From Bacillota bacterium (GTDB lineage Bacteria; Bacillota; Clostridia; Lachnospirales; Lachnospiraceae), in assembly GCA_023411555.1 (NCBI GenBank), contig JAEYOQ010000055.1:1-64000 (forward strand): 64,000 nucleotides of DNA. Reading direction: 5' to 3'. Shown here piece by piece: positions 15,898-24,295 of this stretch. The position numbers and the translations under genes are program-made. The notes beneath the pieces were generated by a model. That model saw only the letters and a list, made by a program, of their open reading frames with translations, had not been told where the DNA came from and did not search any database. Within the stretch, counting starts at the first letter, position 1; each line of letters starts with the position of its first letter.

Positions 15898-16010
15898 ACG
15901 TGAAGGCAAAGTGATGTAGTAGCCATGTGTTATTGGGGATTACGAACGGGTCTGCGATAATCGGAGAAACTCGTATCGTGTGTTGCTTCCGGTTTTACGG
16001 TTGTTTTTTC

Positions 16011-16041
16011 TTGACCTTGGAGTAACTCCAAGGTATATAGT
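16011..16041 (+). promoter_or_regulatory. MerR-type promoter/operator with 19-base spacer
   Basis: TTGACC (16011-16016) and TATAGT (16036-16041) are separated by exactly 19 bases, and the spacer is filled by a 9-bp dyad ACCTTGGAG-TAA-CTCCAAGGT (16014-16034). This is the standard architecture of promoters activated by MerR-family proteins. It would drive the GPH transporter and the GH5 gene, under a MerR regulator, most simply the one at 14940. Confidence 0.85.
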
Positions 16042-16115
16042 GAAATCAGAGGTAAGAAGGGATATGGGAATCGCTATATAGAATAATTATAAAAATTATG
16101 GTGGGGTGTGCTTAT

Positions 16116-17576
16116 ATGAGAAATATGATTAAGAAAGTAGGAGCGCAATATCGGTTTAGTAAAGGTGGATTATCATTCAAAGAAAAGCTAATCTTAGCTC
16201 TACCCGGTCCGGCTTCCGTAATTGGACCAATTATCATACATAATGCTCTCATTAAATATTATACGGATATTATTCATATTAATCCTGTCTATATCGGATG
16301 GATCTATTTTATATATAACTTATGGAATGCGATTAATGATCCACTGCTTGGAGTATTCGTTGACCGGTTTAAATTCAAAGAAAGTAGAGGCAAATATGTC
16401 TATCTAATGCGTGTTACAGCTCCGGTCATGCTACTGTCTATCTTCGGTATGCTTTTCTCGAATCCATCCTGGAGTGATTGGGTTATCTTTGCCATATTGC
16501 TGGTGGAGCTGTTTATCTTTGATACAGCTTATACGGTCTACAGTGTAGCCTATCAATCCTATTTTCTTATCGCTGCACCCAGTAAGGAAGAACGAGTTGA
16601 TGTTGATGTAATTCGAACTTACATCGGTAATGCACTGGGATTTCTTACAACCATCGTACCTACCCTTTTATTGGTCGGCAATGGTAATAGAATGTTAATT
16701 ATACCGATTTTCACAGCAGTGATCGGGGTAAATGCCTTAATGTATCTGGTGGCCTTGCGTACTCTAAAGGATAAAGCTGAGCTTTATACCAATATACCCC
16801 AAGAGACAAAGCATCAAAATTTTAGTGAGGTGTGGAGAGAAGCGATCGATATCATTAAGTCAAAATCCTTCCTTACATATCTCCTGTATTATATCACTGC
16901 TAGAGGTGCCATTGCCTATTACTTCACGCCTTTTCTGTATTTTATGGATAAGGTGGTGAAGACCTCAGGCTTAGTAGCTACCATAGCTGACGTTGTTCCT
17001 GGTATCATTATGCTGGCAATCCTTCCGGTTATTGGAAGCCTAATAAAGAAAATCGGAAGTAAGAGCATAATTATCCTTTCCTACATTCCTGCGTTGTTCG
17101 GTTTTTTTGGATTGTTGGTAATAAAAGAGGCTTGGCAAGCCGTGATATGCTACACCTTTATTGTAGTCAGTCTGAATATGTGTCAAACGGCTGGAGTTAC
17201 AATCAACGGAGCCCTAATCGATGAAAATGAACGAGCTACGGGAATAAGAAAAACGGGATTGTTTAATGGAATCTTTGCTCTACTTACGACGACCTTAGTC
17301 AGCTTTCAATCGATTATCTTTACCAATATCATCAATTGGTTCGGCTATGATGGTAATGCAGCCATTCAGACTGAGCGAGCGATTCAGGGTATCCGAATTG
17401 GCGCTGGGTTAGTTCCCCTGATTATGGGGGCAATTGGTCTTGTCCCAATTCTTTTGTTCCCGATTGGAAAGACCTTAGAGAAGGAGTTATCCGAGTATAG
17501 CGCAGGGTTACGAAGAAGTTCTATCAAGTCTCAAGAAATAGATGACTGTGTCAAAGATGCGAAAGGAAAAGTGTGA
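16116..17576 (+). CDS. GPH-family sugar:cation symporter (MFS)
   Basis: This 486-residue protein has about twelve hydrophobic segments. The family hallmark NDPLLGVFVDR (about residues 76-86) after the second helix identifies the glycoside-pentoside-hexuronide group, which imports oligosaccharides or glycosides with Na+ or H+. The start at ATG 16116 is preferred over ATG 16098 because GGTGGGG lies ten bases upstream. It is followed closely (42 bases) by the GH5 gene, so its cargo is probably the glycoside cleaved by that intracellular enzyme. Confidence 0.88.
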   Translation: MRNMIKKVGAQYRFSKGGLSFKEKLILALPGPASVIGPIIIHNALIKYYTDIIHINPVYIGWIYFIYNLWNAINDPLLGVFVDRFKFKESRGKYVYLMRVTAPVMLLSIFGMLFSNPSWSDWVIFAILLVELFIFDTAYTVYSVAYQSYFLIAAPSKEERVDVDVIRTYIGNALGFLTTIVPTLLLVGNGNRMLIIPIFTAVIGVNALMYLVALRTLKDKAELYTNIPQETKHQNFSEVWREAIDIIKSKSFLTYLLYYITARGAIAYYFTPFLYFMDKVVKTSGLVATIADVVPGIIMLAILPVIGSLIKKIGSKSIIILSYIPALFGFFGLLVIKEAWQAVICYTFIVVSLNMCQTAGVTINGALIDENERATGIRKTGLFNGIFALLTTTLVSFQSIIFTNIINWFGYDGNAAIQTERAIQGIRIGAGLVPLIMGAIGLVPILLFPIGKTLEKELSEYSAGLRRSSIKSQEIDDCVKDAKGKV

Positions 17577-17618
17577 AGATGCCGCTGAGAGGTATCTCGC
17601 CGGGAAAGGGGTATCATT

Positions 17619-19115
17619 ATGTGTATGAAGCTAATTTCTACTCAGGGAGATAAATTTATTGACATGCAAGGAAGGCATACACTCTTGCATGGAATCAATA
17701 TGGTTTGTAAGGAAAAGGAGAGAAATTATATTGGAGATTATAGAGAAGAGGATTTTAGGAACCTGAAAAATTGGGGTTTCAATGTCATAAGGCTCGGAAT
17801 ATTCTGGGACGGCGTAGAGCCGACACCGGGTCAGTATGATGAGAATTACCTGTCTAGGCTTGATCAATTGATTGAGCTGGCAGGAAATAATGATATAGGT
17901 GTGATCCTTGATATGCATCAGGACCTTTTTAGCTGTATCTATTCTGACGGCGCGCCTGAATGGGCAACCATCATTGATGGGCAGGAGCATATTAAGACAG
18001 ACTTATGGAGCGAGGCTTATTTACTTAGTCCGGCGGTCCAGACAGCCTTTGATAACTTCTGGAATAATAGGGAGGCTGCTGACGGTATCGGAATACAGGA
18101 TCACTTTATTCATATGTGGAGACATATAGCCGCCAGATACAAGGAGAACAAGACTGTCATTGGATATGATATTCTAAATGAGCCCTTTATGGGCTCAGAC
18201 GTAAATCGCTTATTAACTCAGCTATTATACACGTTAGGCAATATGATATCTGATAGTGAGCCGGTGGATATGGAAAAGCTTATGGCGAAGTGGCTTGATC
18301 CGGAGCAGAAGCTGGAGCTGATGTCTCTGCTATCAGATAAGGACTTATATCTAAAGCTGATACGAGAAGTGGAAGGAATATCGAAGCAATTTGATATAAC
18401 ATATCTATATGATTTTTATAATAGAACCGGTAGAGCAATCAGGGAGGTAGACGAGAATACCATTATATTCCTTGAAGCTAATTACTTTAGTAATGCAGGA
18501 ATGAAGTCGGGCCTCAAACCAATTGTAGATATTAATGGAGTGCCGATCAAATTTCAGGCTTATTCTCCTCATGGCTATGACCTGCTCGTTGATACAGAGA
18601 TGTATCATCTGTCCAGTAACGCGAGGGTTGATGTGATTTTTGATACTCATAAAAGTGTACAAGAGGAACTACAGCTTCCTATGCTGGTGGGGGAATGGGG
18701 ATGCTATCCCAATGCTACCGAAGATCAGCTGCCACAAGCAGTCTATCTGACAAGCTTATTTGAAAGGTACCTTGCCAGCGATACGTATTTTGATTTTTCT
18801 CATATCTATAACAATCTCATAACAAAGGCTGTTATCAAGGCATATCCTATGAAGGTAGCCGGAGAAATCATAAGCTATAGCAGTAACGCAATAGATGGAA
18901 GCTTTCGTTGTATCATTAGGGAAAGGAAGAATATGGATAGTAGTATTATATATGTACCGGATATCCAGCTGATTGGAGATATCTCTGTAGAACCTTATGA
19001 TAAGGGATATAGGATAGATAAGCTAGAAGGTAGTAATTCTGGATATATAATTATTCCAGCATTGGATTATGTAGCTATAAGAACGGTTGTTATTCAAAAG
19101 AAAATCACATCCTAA
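17619..19115 (+). CDS. GH5 glycosidase, endoglycosylceramidase-like
   Basis: The protein is 498 residues with a TIM-barrel followed by a C-terminal beta domain and no signal peptide. Features of the endoglycosylceramidase-related GH5 branch are HGINMVCKEK near residue 24, NVIRLGIFWDGVEPTPGQYD (55-74), LDMHQD (97-102), acid/base Glu188 in ILNEPF and nucleophile Glu359 in LVGEWGCYP. The family cleaves glycosidic bonds with retention. A cytoplasmic location next to a GPH importer argues for action on small imported glycosides rather than glycolipids. The GAAAGGGGT site at 17604 supports this start; ATG 17625 is an alternative. Confidence 0.85.
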   Translation: MCMKLISTQGDKFIDMQGRHTLLHGINMVCKEKERNYIGDYREEDFRNLKNWGFNVIRLGIFWDGVEPTPGQYDENYLSRLDQLIELAGNNDIGVILDMHQDLFSCIYSDGAPEWATIIDGQEHIKTDLWSEAYLLSPAVQTAFDNFWNNREAADGIGIQDHFIHMWRHIAARYKENKTVIGYDILNEPFMGSDVNRLLTQLLYTLGNMISDSEPVDMEKLMAKWLDPEQKLELMSLLSDKDLYLKLIREVEGISKQFDITYLYDFYNRTGRAIREVDENTIIFLEANYFSNAGMKSGLKPIVDINGVPIKFQAYSPHGYDLLVDTEMYHLSSNARVDVIFDTHKSVQEELQLPMLVGEWGCYPNATEDQLPQAVYLTSLFERYLASDTYFDFSHIYNNLITKAVIKAYPMKVAGEIISYSSNAIDGSFRCIIRERKNMDSSIIYVPDIQLIGDISVEPYDKGYRIDKLEGSNSGYIIIPALDYVAIRTVVIQKKITS

Positions 19116-19133
19116 GGGATGGATGTTAGAAGG

Positions 19134-19182
19134 GGTTGTTGCAAAGGTAAGCGTCATTAGCTCCATATACTTTGCAACAGCC
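19134..19182. terminator. convergent-gene hairpin of the GGTTGTTGCAAA type
   Basis: Bases 19134-19146 pair with 19170-19182 (13 bp, one G-U). It lies between the convergent GH5 and beta-propeller genes. No T-run follows on either strand, so termination efficiency is uncertain. Related hairpins built on TGTTGCA/TGCAACA occur at 30787 and 54725. Confidence 0.45.
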
Positions 19183-19214
19183 TCCGCTAGCTTCATGGTA
19201 ATGTCATCTAGGTA

Positions 19215-20579
19215 TTAAGTTCTGGTAATTCTCCATATAACGCCTGTATTAGGTATCAGTATATTTTTATTTTCTATCATATTGATTCCCATATCAACTA
19301 CATACATAGCACCATCCGGCCCAAATGCGATATCTACAGGCCTGCCAAATCCGCCCTCTCTTGTGATTGTTGAAGAGAATCCGGATTTATTAATGGCAAA
19401 GGTGCTAATGGAGCCGGTAAAATTATTTATTCTCGAGATCCTGTGCCCTGATCCCAGATATTGAAGCAGTGCTTCGCTGTATATCCCCGGTCTGGCACTA
19501 CCGAATTCAGCTACATATATATCGCCTCGGGGACCAAAGCTGGAATTATAATTGAACTCAAAGCCAATTATGGTTGATCCCGGAGGGAAAATAGCATAAG
19601 GTCTTGGTGGTGTGCCGGGGTGGTTTGTAAGTAAAAATTCTAGTGGGTTACTATTTTCTGGTCTAAATCGATCCAGTGTTACCGGTTCTCCTCCGGCATA
19701 GTCGGGCCAGCCATACCATACCCCGGGTATCACAATGTGAATTTCATCGGGGGCGTTAGCTATAGGCCTACTTCCCCTGATGTCATAGCCATTGTTCGAA
19801 GCAAATAATCTTCCTTGTTCATCGAATTTAACATAGGCAGGACTTCGTAACCCCCAAGCTACGAGTTCGAGATTAGTGCCATCCGGATTAGCCTTTAATA
19901 TACTCCCGGATGCTTTTGTGACTCCCTTTCTGACTTCATAGGGATAATTAACTTCGCCAAATGCTGAAAAAGCTCCGGTATAAACAGTCTCAATAGCTGT
20001 TTCTAATAATAAATTTTTGGATGGAAAGTTCTGGCCGTTTAGCAATATATGTCCGCCGGGGTTATCATGGGCATAGGGAAACTGTGTTACCCATTGATTA
20101 TCTTTACCAACTATACCTGAGTTAGTAAGAGTACCCTGGCCAAAATACATTTTATCATCCCTACCAAACGCCACCCGACTGTTACTATAATCTCCGTAGC
20201 TTGGCAGTCCGGTAATAATATTACTACGACTGCCGTCTTCTCGAATAAGGGTAACCATACCTCTATGGGCTACATAAATATCACCAGATCGGTAAGTGAT
20301 ACCGGTTAAGGGAACATTAAAATGATCAGCGATAACTTCTAATTGATCATTGACTAGATGTGATATAGTGGGATTGCCGTCTGTATAGCCGGACGTAGCA
20401 AGGAACATCTCTCCTTCGTCGGTGAAAAATATGCTACTTGGTGCATTCAATCCTTCCATAAACACTTCGATTTTATAGCCGGCAGCTATATTTATATCAT
20501 TGGGATTGAGGTATCTGGTACCCATTACTCCATCTTGCTGGCACATGTTTATCCACATTTCATTATATCCATCATACAT
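19215..20579 (-). CDS. glucose/sorbosone dehydrogenase-like beta-propeller protein
   Basis: The 454 residues form repeated propeller blades typical of the soluble quinoprotein sugar dehydrogenase/NHL superfamily: ITGLPSYGDYSNSRVAFG, LRSPAYVKFDEQGRLFASNN, then GVWYGWPDYAGGEP, and the last blade GRPVDIAFGPDGAMYVVDMG. The WYGWPDYAGG stretch is characteristic of sorbosone-dehydrogenase-like proteins. No signal peptide is visible, unlike most homologues, which are exported PQQ enzymes. Cofactor residues cannot be confirmed by eye. Anaerobes often carry such proteins without PQQ synthesis, so it may bind sugars or act structurally. It is transcribed convergently to the GH5 gene and alone. Confidence 0.75.
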   Translation of the reverse strand: MYDGYNEMWINMCQQDGVMGTRYLNPNDINIAAGYKIEVFMEGLNAPSSIFFTDEGEMFLATSGYTDGNPTISHLVNDQLEVIADHFNVPLTGITYRSGDIYVAHRGMVTLIREDGSRSNIITGLPSYGDYSNSRVAFGRDDKMYFGQGTLTNSGIVGKDNQWVTQFPYAHDNPGGHILLNGQNFPSKNLLLETAIETVYTGAFSAFGEVNYPYEVRKGVTKASGSILKANPDGTNLELVAWGLRSPAYVKFDEQGRLFASNNGYDIRGSRPIANAPDEIHIVIPGVWYGWPDYAGGEPVTLDRFRPENSNPLEFLLTNHPGTPPRPYAIFPPGSTIIGFEFNYNSSFGPRGDIYVAEFGSARPGIYSEALLQYLGSGHRISRINNFTGSISTFAINKSGFSSTITREGGFGRPVDIAFGPDGAMYVVDMGINMIENKNILIPNTGVIWRITRT

Positions 20580-20662
20580 AGGCTTTCCATAAGCTTCTCT
20601 TTTTTATATTATATGTCGAGGTAATGTTGTAATATAATCAAGGCAAAAAATGAAAAATTATA

Positions 20663-20726
20663 TTGACAATCAAATAGGGTGTGCATATACTGTATATATC
20701 GATATACACGGTATATGCACACCCTA
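20663..20726 (+). promoter_or_regulatory. sigma-A promoter overlapped by a long palindromic operator
   Basis: TTGACA (20663-20668) and TATACT (20686-20691) are 17 bases apart. A perfect 16-bp inverted repeat (20675-20690 and 20711-20726) with a further inner repeat TGTATAT/ATATACA (20691-20697, 20702-20708) covers the -10 and the start region. The operon encodes a YtrA-type GntR repressor, so this is very probably its own operator. An RNA hairpin in the 5' leader would also result. Confidence 0.85.
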
Positions 20727-20762
20727 CATATATTTAATGAATACTATAAACAGGAGGTTGCC

Positions 20763-21611
20763 ATGGAATACGCATTAGAAGTAACAGAAATGTATAAGCG
20801 TCTGCAGACATTTGAATTAACCAATATCAATATCAAGCTTGAGTCGGGCTATATCATGGGGTTAATTGGTCCCAATGGCTCAGGAAAGACGACCTTTATT
20901 CATACTTTACTAGGTTTATATAAGCCAACACAAGGATCTATAAGGGTATTTGGCTATGATTTGATGGAGCAGGAAAGGGAAGCGAAAGCACAGATTGGCT
21001 TCGCTCTTGATGAAAATCCCTTCGCTGACCACTTGTCAGCCAAGGACAATGGCAGAATGTATGGAAGATATTATCCAAACTGGGATCAGAAGACCTTCGA
21101 TAAATATTGCAGACAATTTGAGTTTAACGCGAGGAAGCCCCTGAAGAAGCTGTCTAAGGGTAATCAGATGAAGTTTCAGCTGGCCTTTGCCCTATCCCAT
21201 AATGCGAGATTATTGGTATTAGATGAGCCAACCTCAGGACTGGATCCGGTTTTTCGTAGAGAGTTAAAGGAAATTATGTGTGATATCATATCGGATGGAG
21301 GTCGTAGTATTCTATTCTCTACACATCTGACAGAGGAGCTGGATAAGATAGCCGATTATATTACTTTTATCTACAACGGAAGACAGCAGTTCTCTTCCTC
21401 TAGGGAGGAACTATCGGAGCAATACGGTTTGGTCAGAGGCTCGAAGAAGGATATAACGGAGCTTGGGAATAGCAGTATAGTTGGGATGCGATGCAGAGAG
21501 AGTATGACAGAAGCCTTGGTTCGAAAGAACCAGGTAGTGTTACCGAAAGGCTTAACCTTATTGCAGCCAACCATTGAAGATATTATGTATTATACAGTGA
21601 ATTACAATTAG
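20763..21611 (+). CDS. ABC transporter ATP-binding protein (YtrB-like)
   Basis: This 282-residue ATPase starts at ATG 20763, six bases behind AGGAGG. Walker A is GPNGSGKTT (about residue 37), the signature is a shortened LSKGNQMKFQL, and Walker B is LVLDEPTSGLDP. The C-terminal extension ends IEDIMYYTVNYN, as in the second ATPase of this operon. The LSKGN/LSKGM signature is typical of the YtrB/BcrA-like ATPases in GntR-controlled operons that respond to cell-wall-active antibiotics. It pairs with the membrane protein directly downstream. Confidence 0.9.
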   Translation: MEYALEVTEMYKRLQTFELTNINIKLESGYIMGLIGPNGSGKTTFIHTLLGLYKPTQGSIRVFGYDLMEQEREAKAQIGFALDENPFADHLSAKDNGRMYGRYYPNWDQKTFDKYCRQFEFNARKPLKKLSKGNQMKFQLAFALSHNARLLVLDEPTSGLDPVFRRELKEIMCDIISDGGRSILFSTHLTEELDKIADYITFIYNGRQQFSSSREELSEQYGLVRGSKKDITELGNSSIVGMRCRESMTEALVRKNQVVLPKGLTLLQPTIEDIMYYTVNYN

Positions 21612-21616
21612 AGGAC

Positions 21617-22306
21617 ATGGAGTATAGAATGACTACATTAATAATTAGAGAGCTTTTGATGGATATTCGGAATATGTTTCGTGGGTGGAAACTGATAGTA
21701 CATCTAGTCTTGCTAGGACTCGTTATCCTTATGAGCCTCACAGATGAGGCAGCAGAGGTAGGGTATACAATGATGTTATATTGTGCCCTTAGCACCTCCT
21801 TTATAAGAATTAAGCTTGATAAGCTGGTATATCTGCTACCAACGGGAAAGCAGGATCGAATGAAGCATGTGATCATTAAGTATTTCGGACTGCTTCTTTA
21901 TAATATTTTACTATATCTTTTTGCGATATCGGTAGCTATTCTGCTTTCCGACTATCGTTTTTCCCAGGAGCTACCCACTATGTTATGTATTGTTATCCCC
22001 GTGCTCATGGCCTATTGCTTGTTAAATATGGGAAACGGATATAACATGGGCAGAAGTTCGGATGAGAGGCTGACGAAGAAGTACAAGAGGTGGTACACTA
22101 TCTCATGCTTGATGGCATTTCCTACAATTATTTTTTCCTTCATGCTAAAGATCACCTCCATATGGGAACTCTTATCAGGGATGGTAATAATCATTATGAC
22201 CCTTATATCCTATTGTCTCGTATTTGTGGGCATATTTTTTCAGATATCAGTACTCAAGAATACGGAACTTAGCGAGGAGAATGTCAAAAGGGTTGAGAAG
22301 CTATAA
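21617..22306 (+). CDS. ABC transporter permease-like membrane protein
   Basis: The 229-residue protein has about six hydrophobic segments (VHLVLLGLVILMSL, NILLYLFAISVAILL, IPVLMAYCLLNMG and others) and no enzymatic motif. It starts five bases after the ATPase gene (ATG 21617; ATG 21629 is an alternative). Position and topology make it the membrane partner of the upstream ATPase. It is a lineage-specific permease; the substrate cannot be predicted. Confidence 0.75.
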   Translation: MEYRMTTLIIRELLMDIRNMFRGWKLIVHLVLLGLVILMSLTDEAAEVGYTMMLYCALSTSFIRIKLDKLVYLLPTGKQDRMKHVIIKYFGLLLYNILLYLFAISVAILLSDYRFSQELPTMLCIVIPVLMAYCLLNMGNGYNMGRSSDERLTKKYKRWYTISCLMAFPTIIFSFMLKITSIWELLSGMVIIIMTLISYCLVFVGIFFQISVLKNTELSEENVKRVEKL

Positions 22307-22335
22307 GGATAGAGTACGGGAAAGGAGGAGGAGCA

Positions 22336-22713
22336 GTGAATATCGTATTTTCAATCAACAGCAATGTGCCCATCTATGAGCAGATAATAAATCAAATCAA
22401 GCTAGCTATCATGAATAAGGAGATCCTGCCTCATGAACCCCTGCCCTCCATTCGTAATTTGGCCAGGGATTTACAGATCAGTGTCATCACGACCAAACGG
22501 GCCTATGAGGAGCTGGAGAAGGAGGGATTGATTTACTCTCTGCAGGGTAAAGGCTTCTATGTCAACGAGCAGAATACCGACCTACTAATGGAGAAGAAGG
22601 TCGTCCTGCTGGAAGGTCAGCTGGCTGAGCTGATTCGGGAATGTCGGGCCGTAGGAGTTGACGCAAAGGATATCAAGGACCTTATAGATATGCTGTATCA
22701 GGAGGCAGAGTAG
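22336..22713 (+). CDS. GntR-family repressor, YtrA subfamily
   Basis: The 125 residues start at GTG 22336 behind GGAGGAGG. The N-terminal winged HTH is classic GntR (PIYEQIINQIKLAIMNKEI, then LPSIRNLARDLQISVITTKR and a wing GLIYSLQGKGFYV), followed by only about 45 residues of helix. This short C-terminus defines the YtrA subfamily, which controls ABC transporter operons and usually represses its own promoter. The operator at 20663-20726 is the expected target. It sits between two ATPase/permease pairs, so it is part of the operon it regulates. Confidence 0.92.
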   Translation: MNIVFSINSNVPIYEQIINQIKLAIMNKEILPHEPLPSIRNLARDLQISVITTKRAYEELEKEGLIYSLQGKGFYVNEQNTDLLMEKKVVLLEGQLAELIRECRAVGVDAKDIKDLIDMLYQEAE

Positions 22714-23598
22714 ATGATGTGTGAAACAGATAATATTGTTCTCCAGGTTAAGGGCTTACACAAGCGACTGAAGGACTTTCGGATAGAGGATATCAGCTTT
22801 GATATTCCTGCTGGCTATATCATGGGATTAATCGGGCGAAACGGAGCCGGTAAAACCACGATTATGAAGCTCATACAGAATGTTATCGTTAAGGACGGGG
22901 GGAGTGTCAGAATATGCGGCTATGATAACCGTAGACAGGAGGCTAAGGCGAAGAGCGAGATTGGTTTCATCGTCGAGCAGAGTCCCTTTATCAAAAGATA
23001 TACCCTTCTGGAGAATGGGGAGCTCTTCGGAAAATATTATAAGGATTTTGAGATGGATCGATACCGGATGTATTTAAGAAGGTTTAAGCTCGATCCAAAC
23101 AAGAATATATTATCCTTGTCGAAGGGGATGGAATCTCGTTTTCAGTTAGCCTTTGCACTTGCCCATAATCCGAGATTATTGATTATGGATGAACCGACAG
23201 ATGGACTGGACCCGATCTTTCGACGTGAGTTCTTAAATCTGCTCCAGGAGCTGATAGCCGAGGAGAGAATGGGGATTTTATTCTCTACCCATATTACAGG
23301 GGATCTGGATAAGGTGGCGGATTATATTACACTGGTTGATGATGGAAGAATACTACTATCAGAGGATAAAGAGAACCTAATGGAACGTTATCTTATCCTA
23401 AAAGGGGAAAAGTCATTACTGGATCGTATCCCTAAGGACTTATTCGTAGGAGTTTCCAGCCATCGTCATGGCTTCGAGGCTATGACAGAGAAGTATGAGC
23501 AGATGAAACCATACCTGACCGTAACCGATAATCTATTGGTTCAACGGGCTACTTTGGAGGATATCATGTATTATTATAGCAGAAGGGAGAAGAGATGA
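22714..23598 (+). CDS. ABC transporter ATP-binding protein (second, YtrB-like)
   Basis: The gene begins at the base after the repressor stop codon (ATGATG; 22714 or 22717) and codes for 294 residues. Walker A is GRNGAGKTT (about residue 41), the signature LSKGMESRFQL and Walker B LIMDEPTDGLDP, with the C-terminus ending LEDIMYYYSRREKR. It is a paralogue of the ATPase at 20763 with the same C-terminal element. Its stop overlaps the start of the next membrane protein (ATGA), so these two form a coupled pair. Confidence 0.9.
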   Translation: MMCETDNIVLQVKGLHKRLKDFRIEDISFDIPAGYIMGLIGRNGAGKTTIMKLIQNVIVKDGGSVRICGYDNRRQEAKAKSEIGFIVEQSPFIKRYTLLENGELFGKYYKDFEMDRYRMYLRRFKLDPNKNILSLSKGMESRFQLAFALAHNPRLLIMDEPTDGLDPIFRREFLNLLQELIAEERMGILFSTHITGDLDKVADYITLVDDGRILLSEDKENLMERYLILKGEKSLLDRIPKDLFVGVSSHRHGFEAMTEKYEQMKPYLTVTDNLLVQRATLEDIMYYYSRREKR

Positions 23599-24254
23599 TG
23601 GACAGACTTAAGGTGGTTGACCGTGCTTTGTTTGTGAGGCAAATTGGTGGAATTAGTATGATTGTCATCATGGATGTAATTTATCTGGTCATAAGTCCCT
23701 TCTATGGCAGAATGGAATTTGATACGGTCGGTGGTATTATCCTTTTTGTCAATATGCTGAATACCTGTATCCTATACCATAATTTCCTTCTGTCTAGAGG
23801 GGAATCCGGCTTTGAGCTTAATACGGAGAAGATAGTATATTTCCCAACGACAAGACCACGGTTTTTATTAAATAAATACTCAAGAACGCTTGTATTTCTC
23901 CTAATTCAAATACTTCTAACCCTTGTGTGCCTATGGCTAGGAAGGTTTGCGGTAAGAGGAGAGATGGAAAGTCGCTGTTTCCTTTATGGATGCCTATTTG
24001 TATTGATTGGGGTACTTGCTACCTCGGGGGCAGCAATTCTTTTAATGCATCTGGCACCCTGGGGGTTATATCTGTCAATGCTTCTGTTCTACCCGCTCAT
24101 GCTACACAATCGACAATTGGAACAGTTTACATCCCAATTTATTCTTACAGGTTCTAACGAGATAATATATGTTATTCAGATTATAGCCATCGCCTTTACT
24201 CTTTGGTTGCTTTTATTGGGAATAGGAGTCAAGATTTACGAGAAGGTAACCTAA
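23595..24254 (+). CDS. ABC transporter permease-like membrane protein (second)
   Basis: The 219-residue protein has about six hydrophobic segments and starts within the stop codon of the upstream ATPase. It resembles the membrane protein at 21617 in size, topology and position but not clearly in sequence. It is the membrane partner of the second ATPase. No substrate-binding protein is present, so export or sensing, for example of peptide antibiotics, is more likely than import. Confidence 0.75.
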   Translation: MMDRLKVVDRALFVRQIGGISMIVIMDVIYLVISPFYGRMEFDTVGGIILFVNMLNTCILYHNFLLSRGESGFELNTEKIVYFPTTRPRFLLNKYSRTLVFLLIQILLTLVCLWLGRFAVRGEMESRCFLYGCLFVLIGVLATSGAAILLMHLAPWGLYLSMLLFYPLMLHNRQLEQFTSQFILTGSNEIIYVIQIIAIAFTLWLLLLGIGVKIYEKVT

Positions 24255-24295
24255 CAGGTTGTGAGAGGTCTGATAGGAAGTGAGGAGCTTATTAT

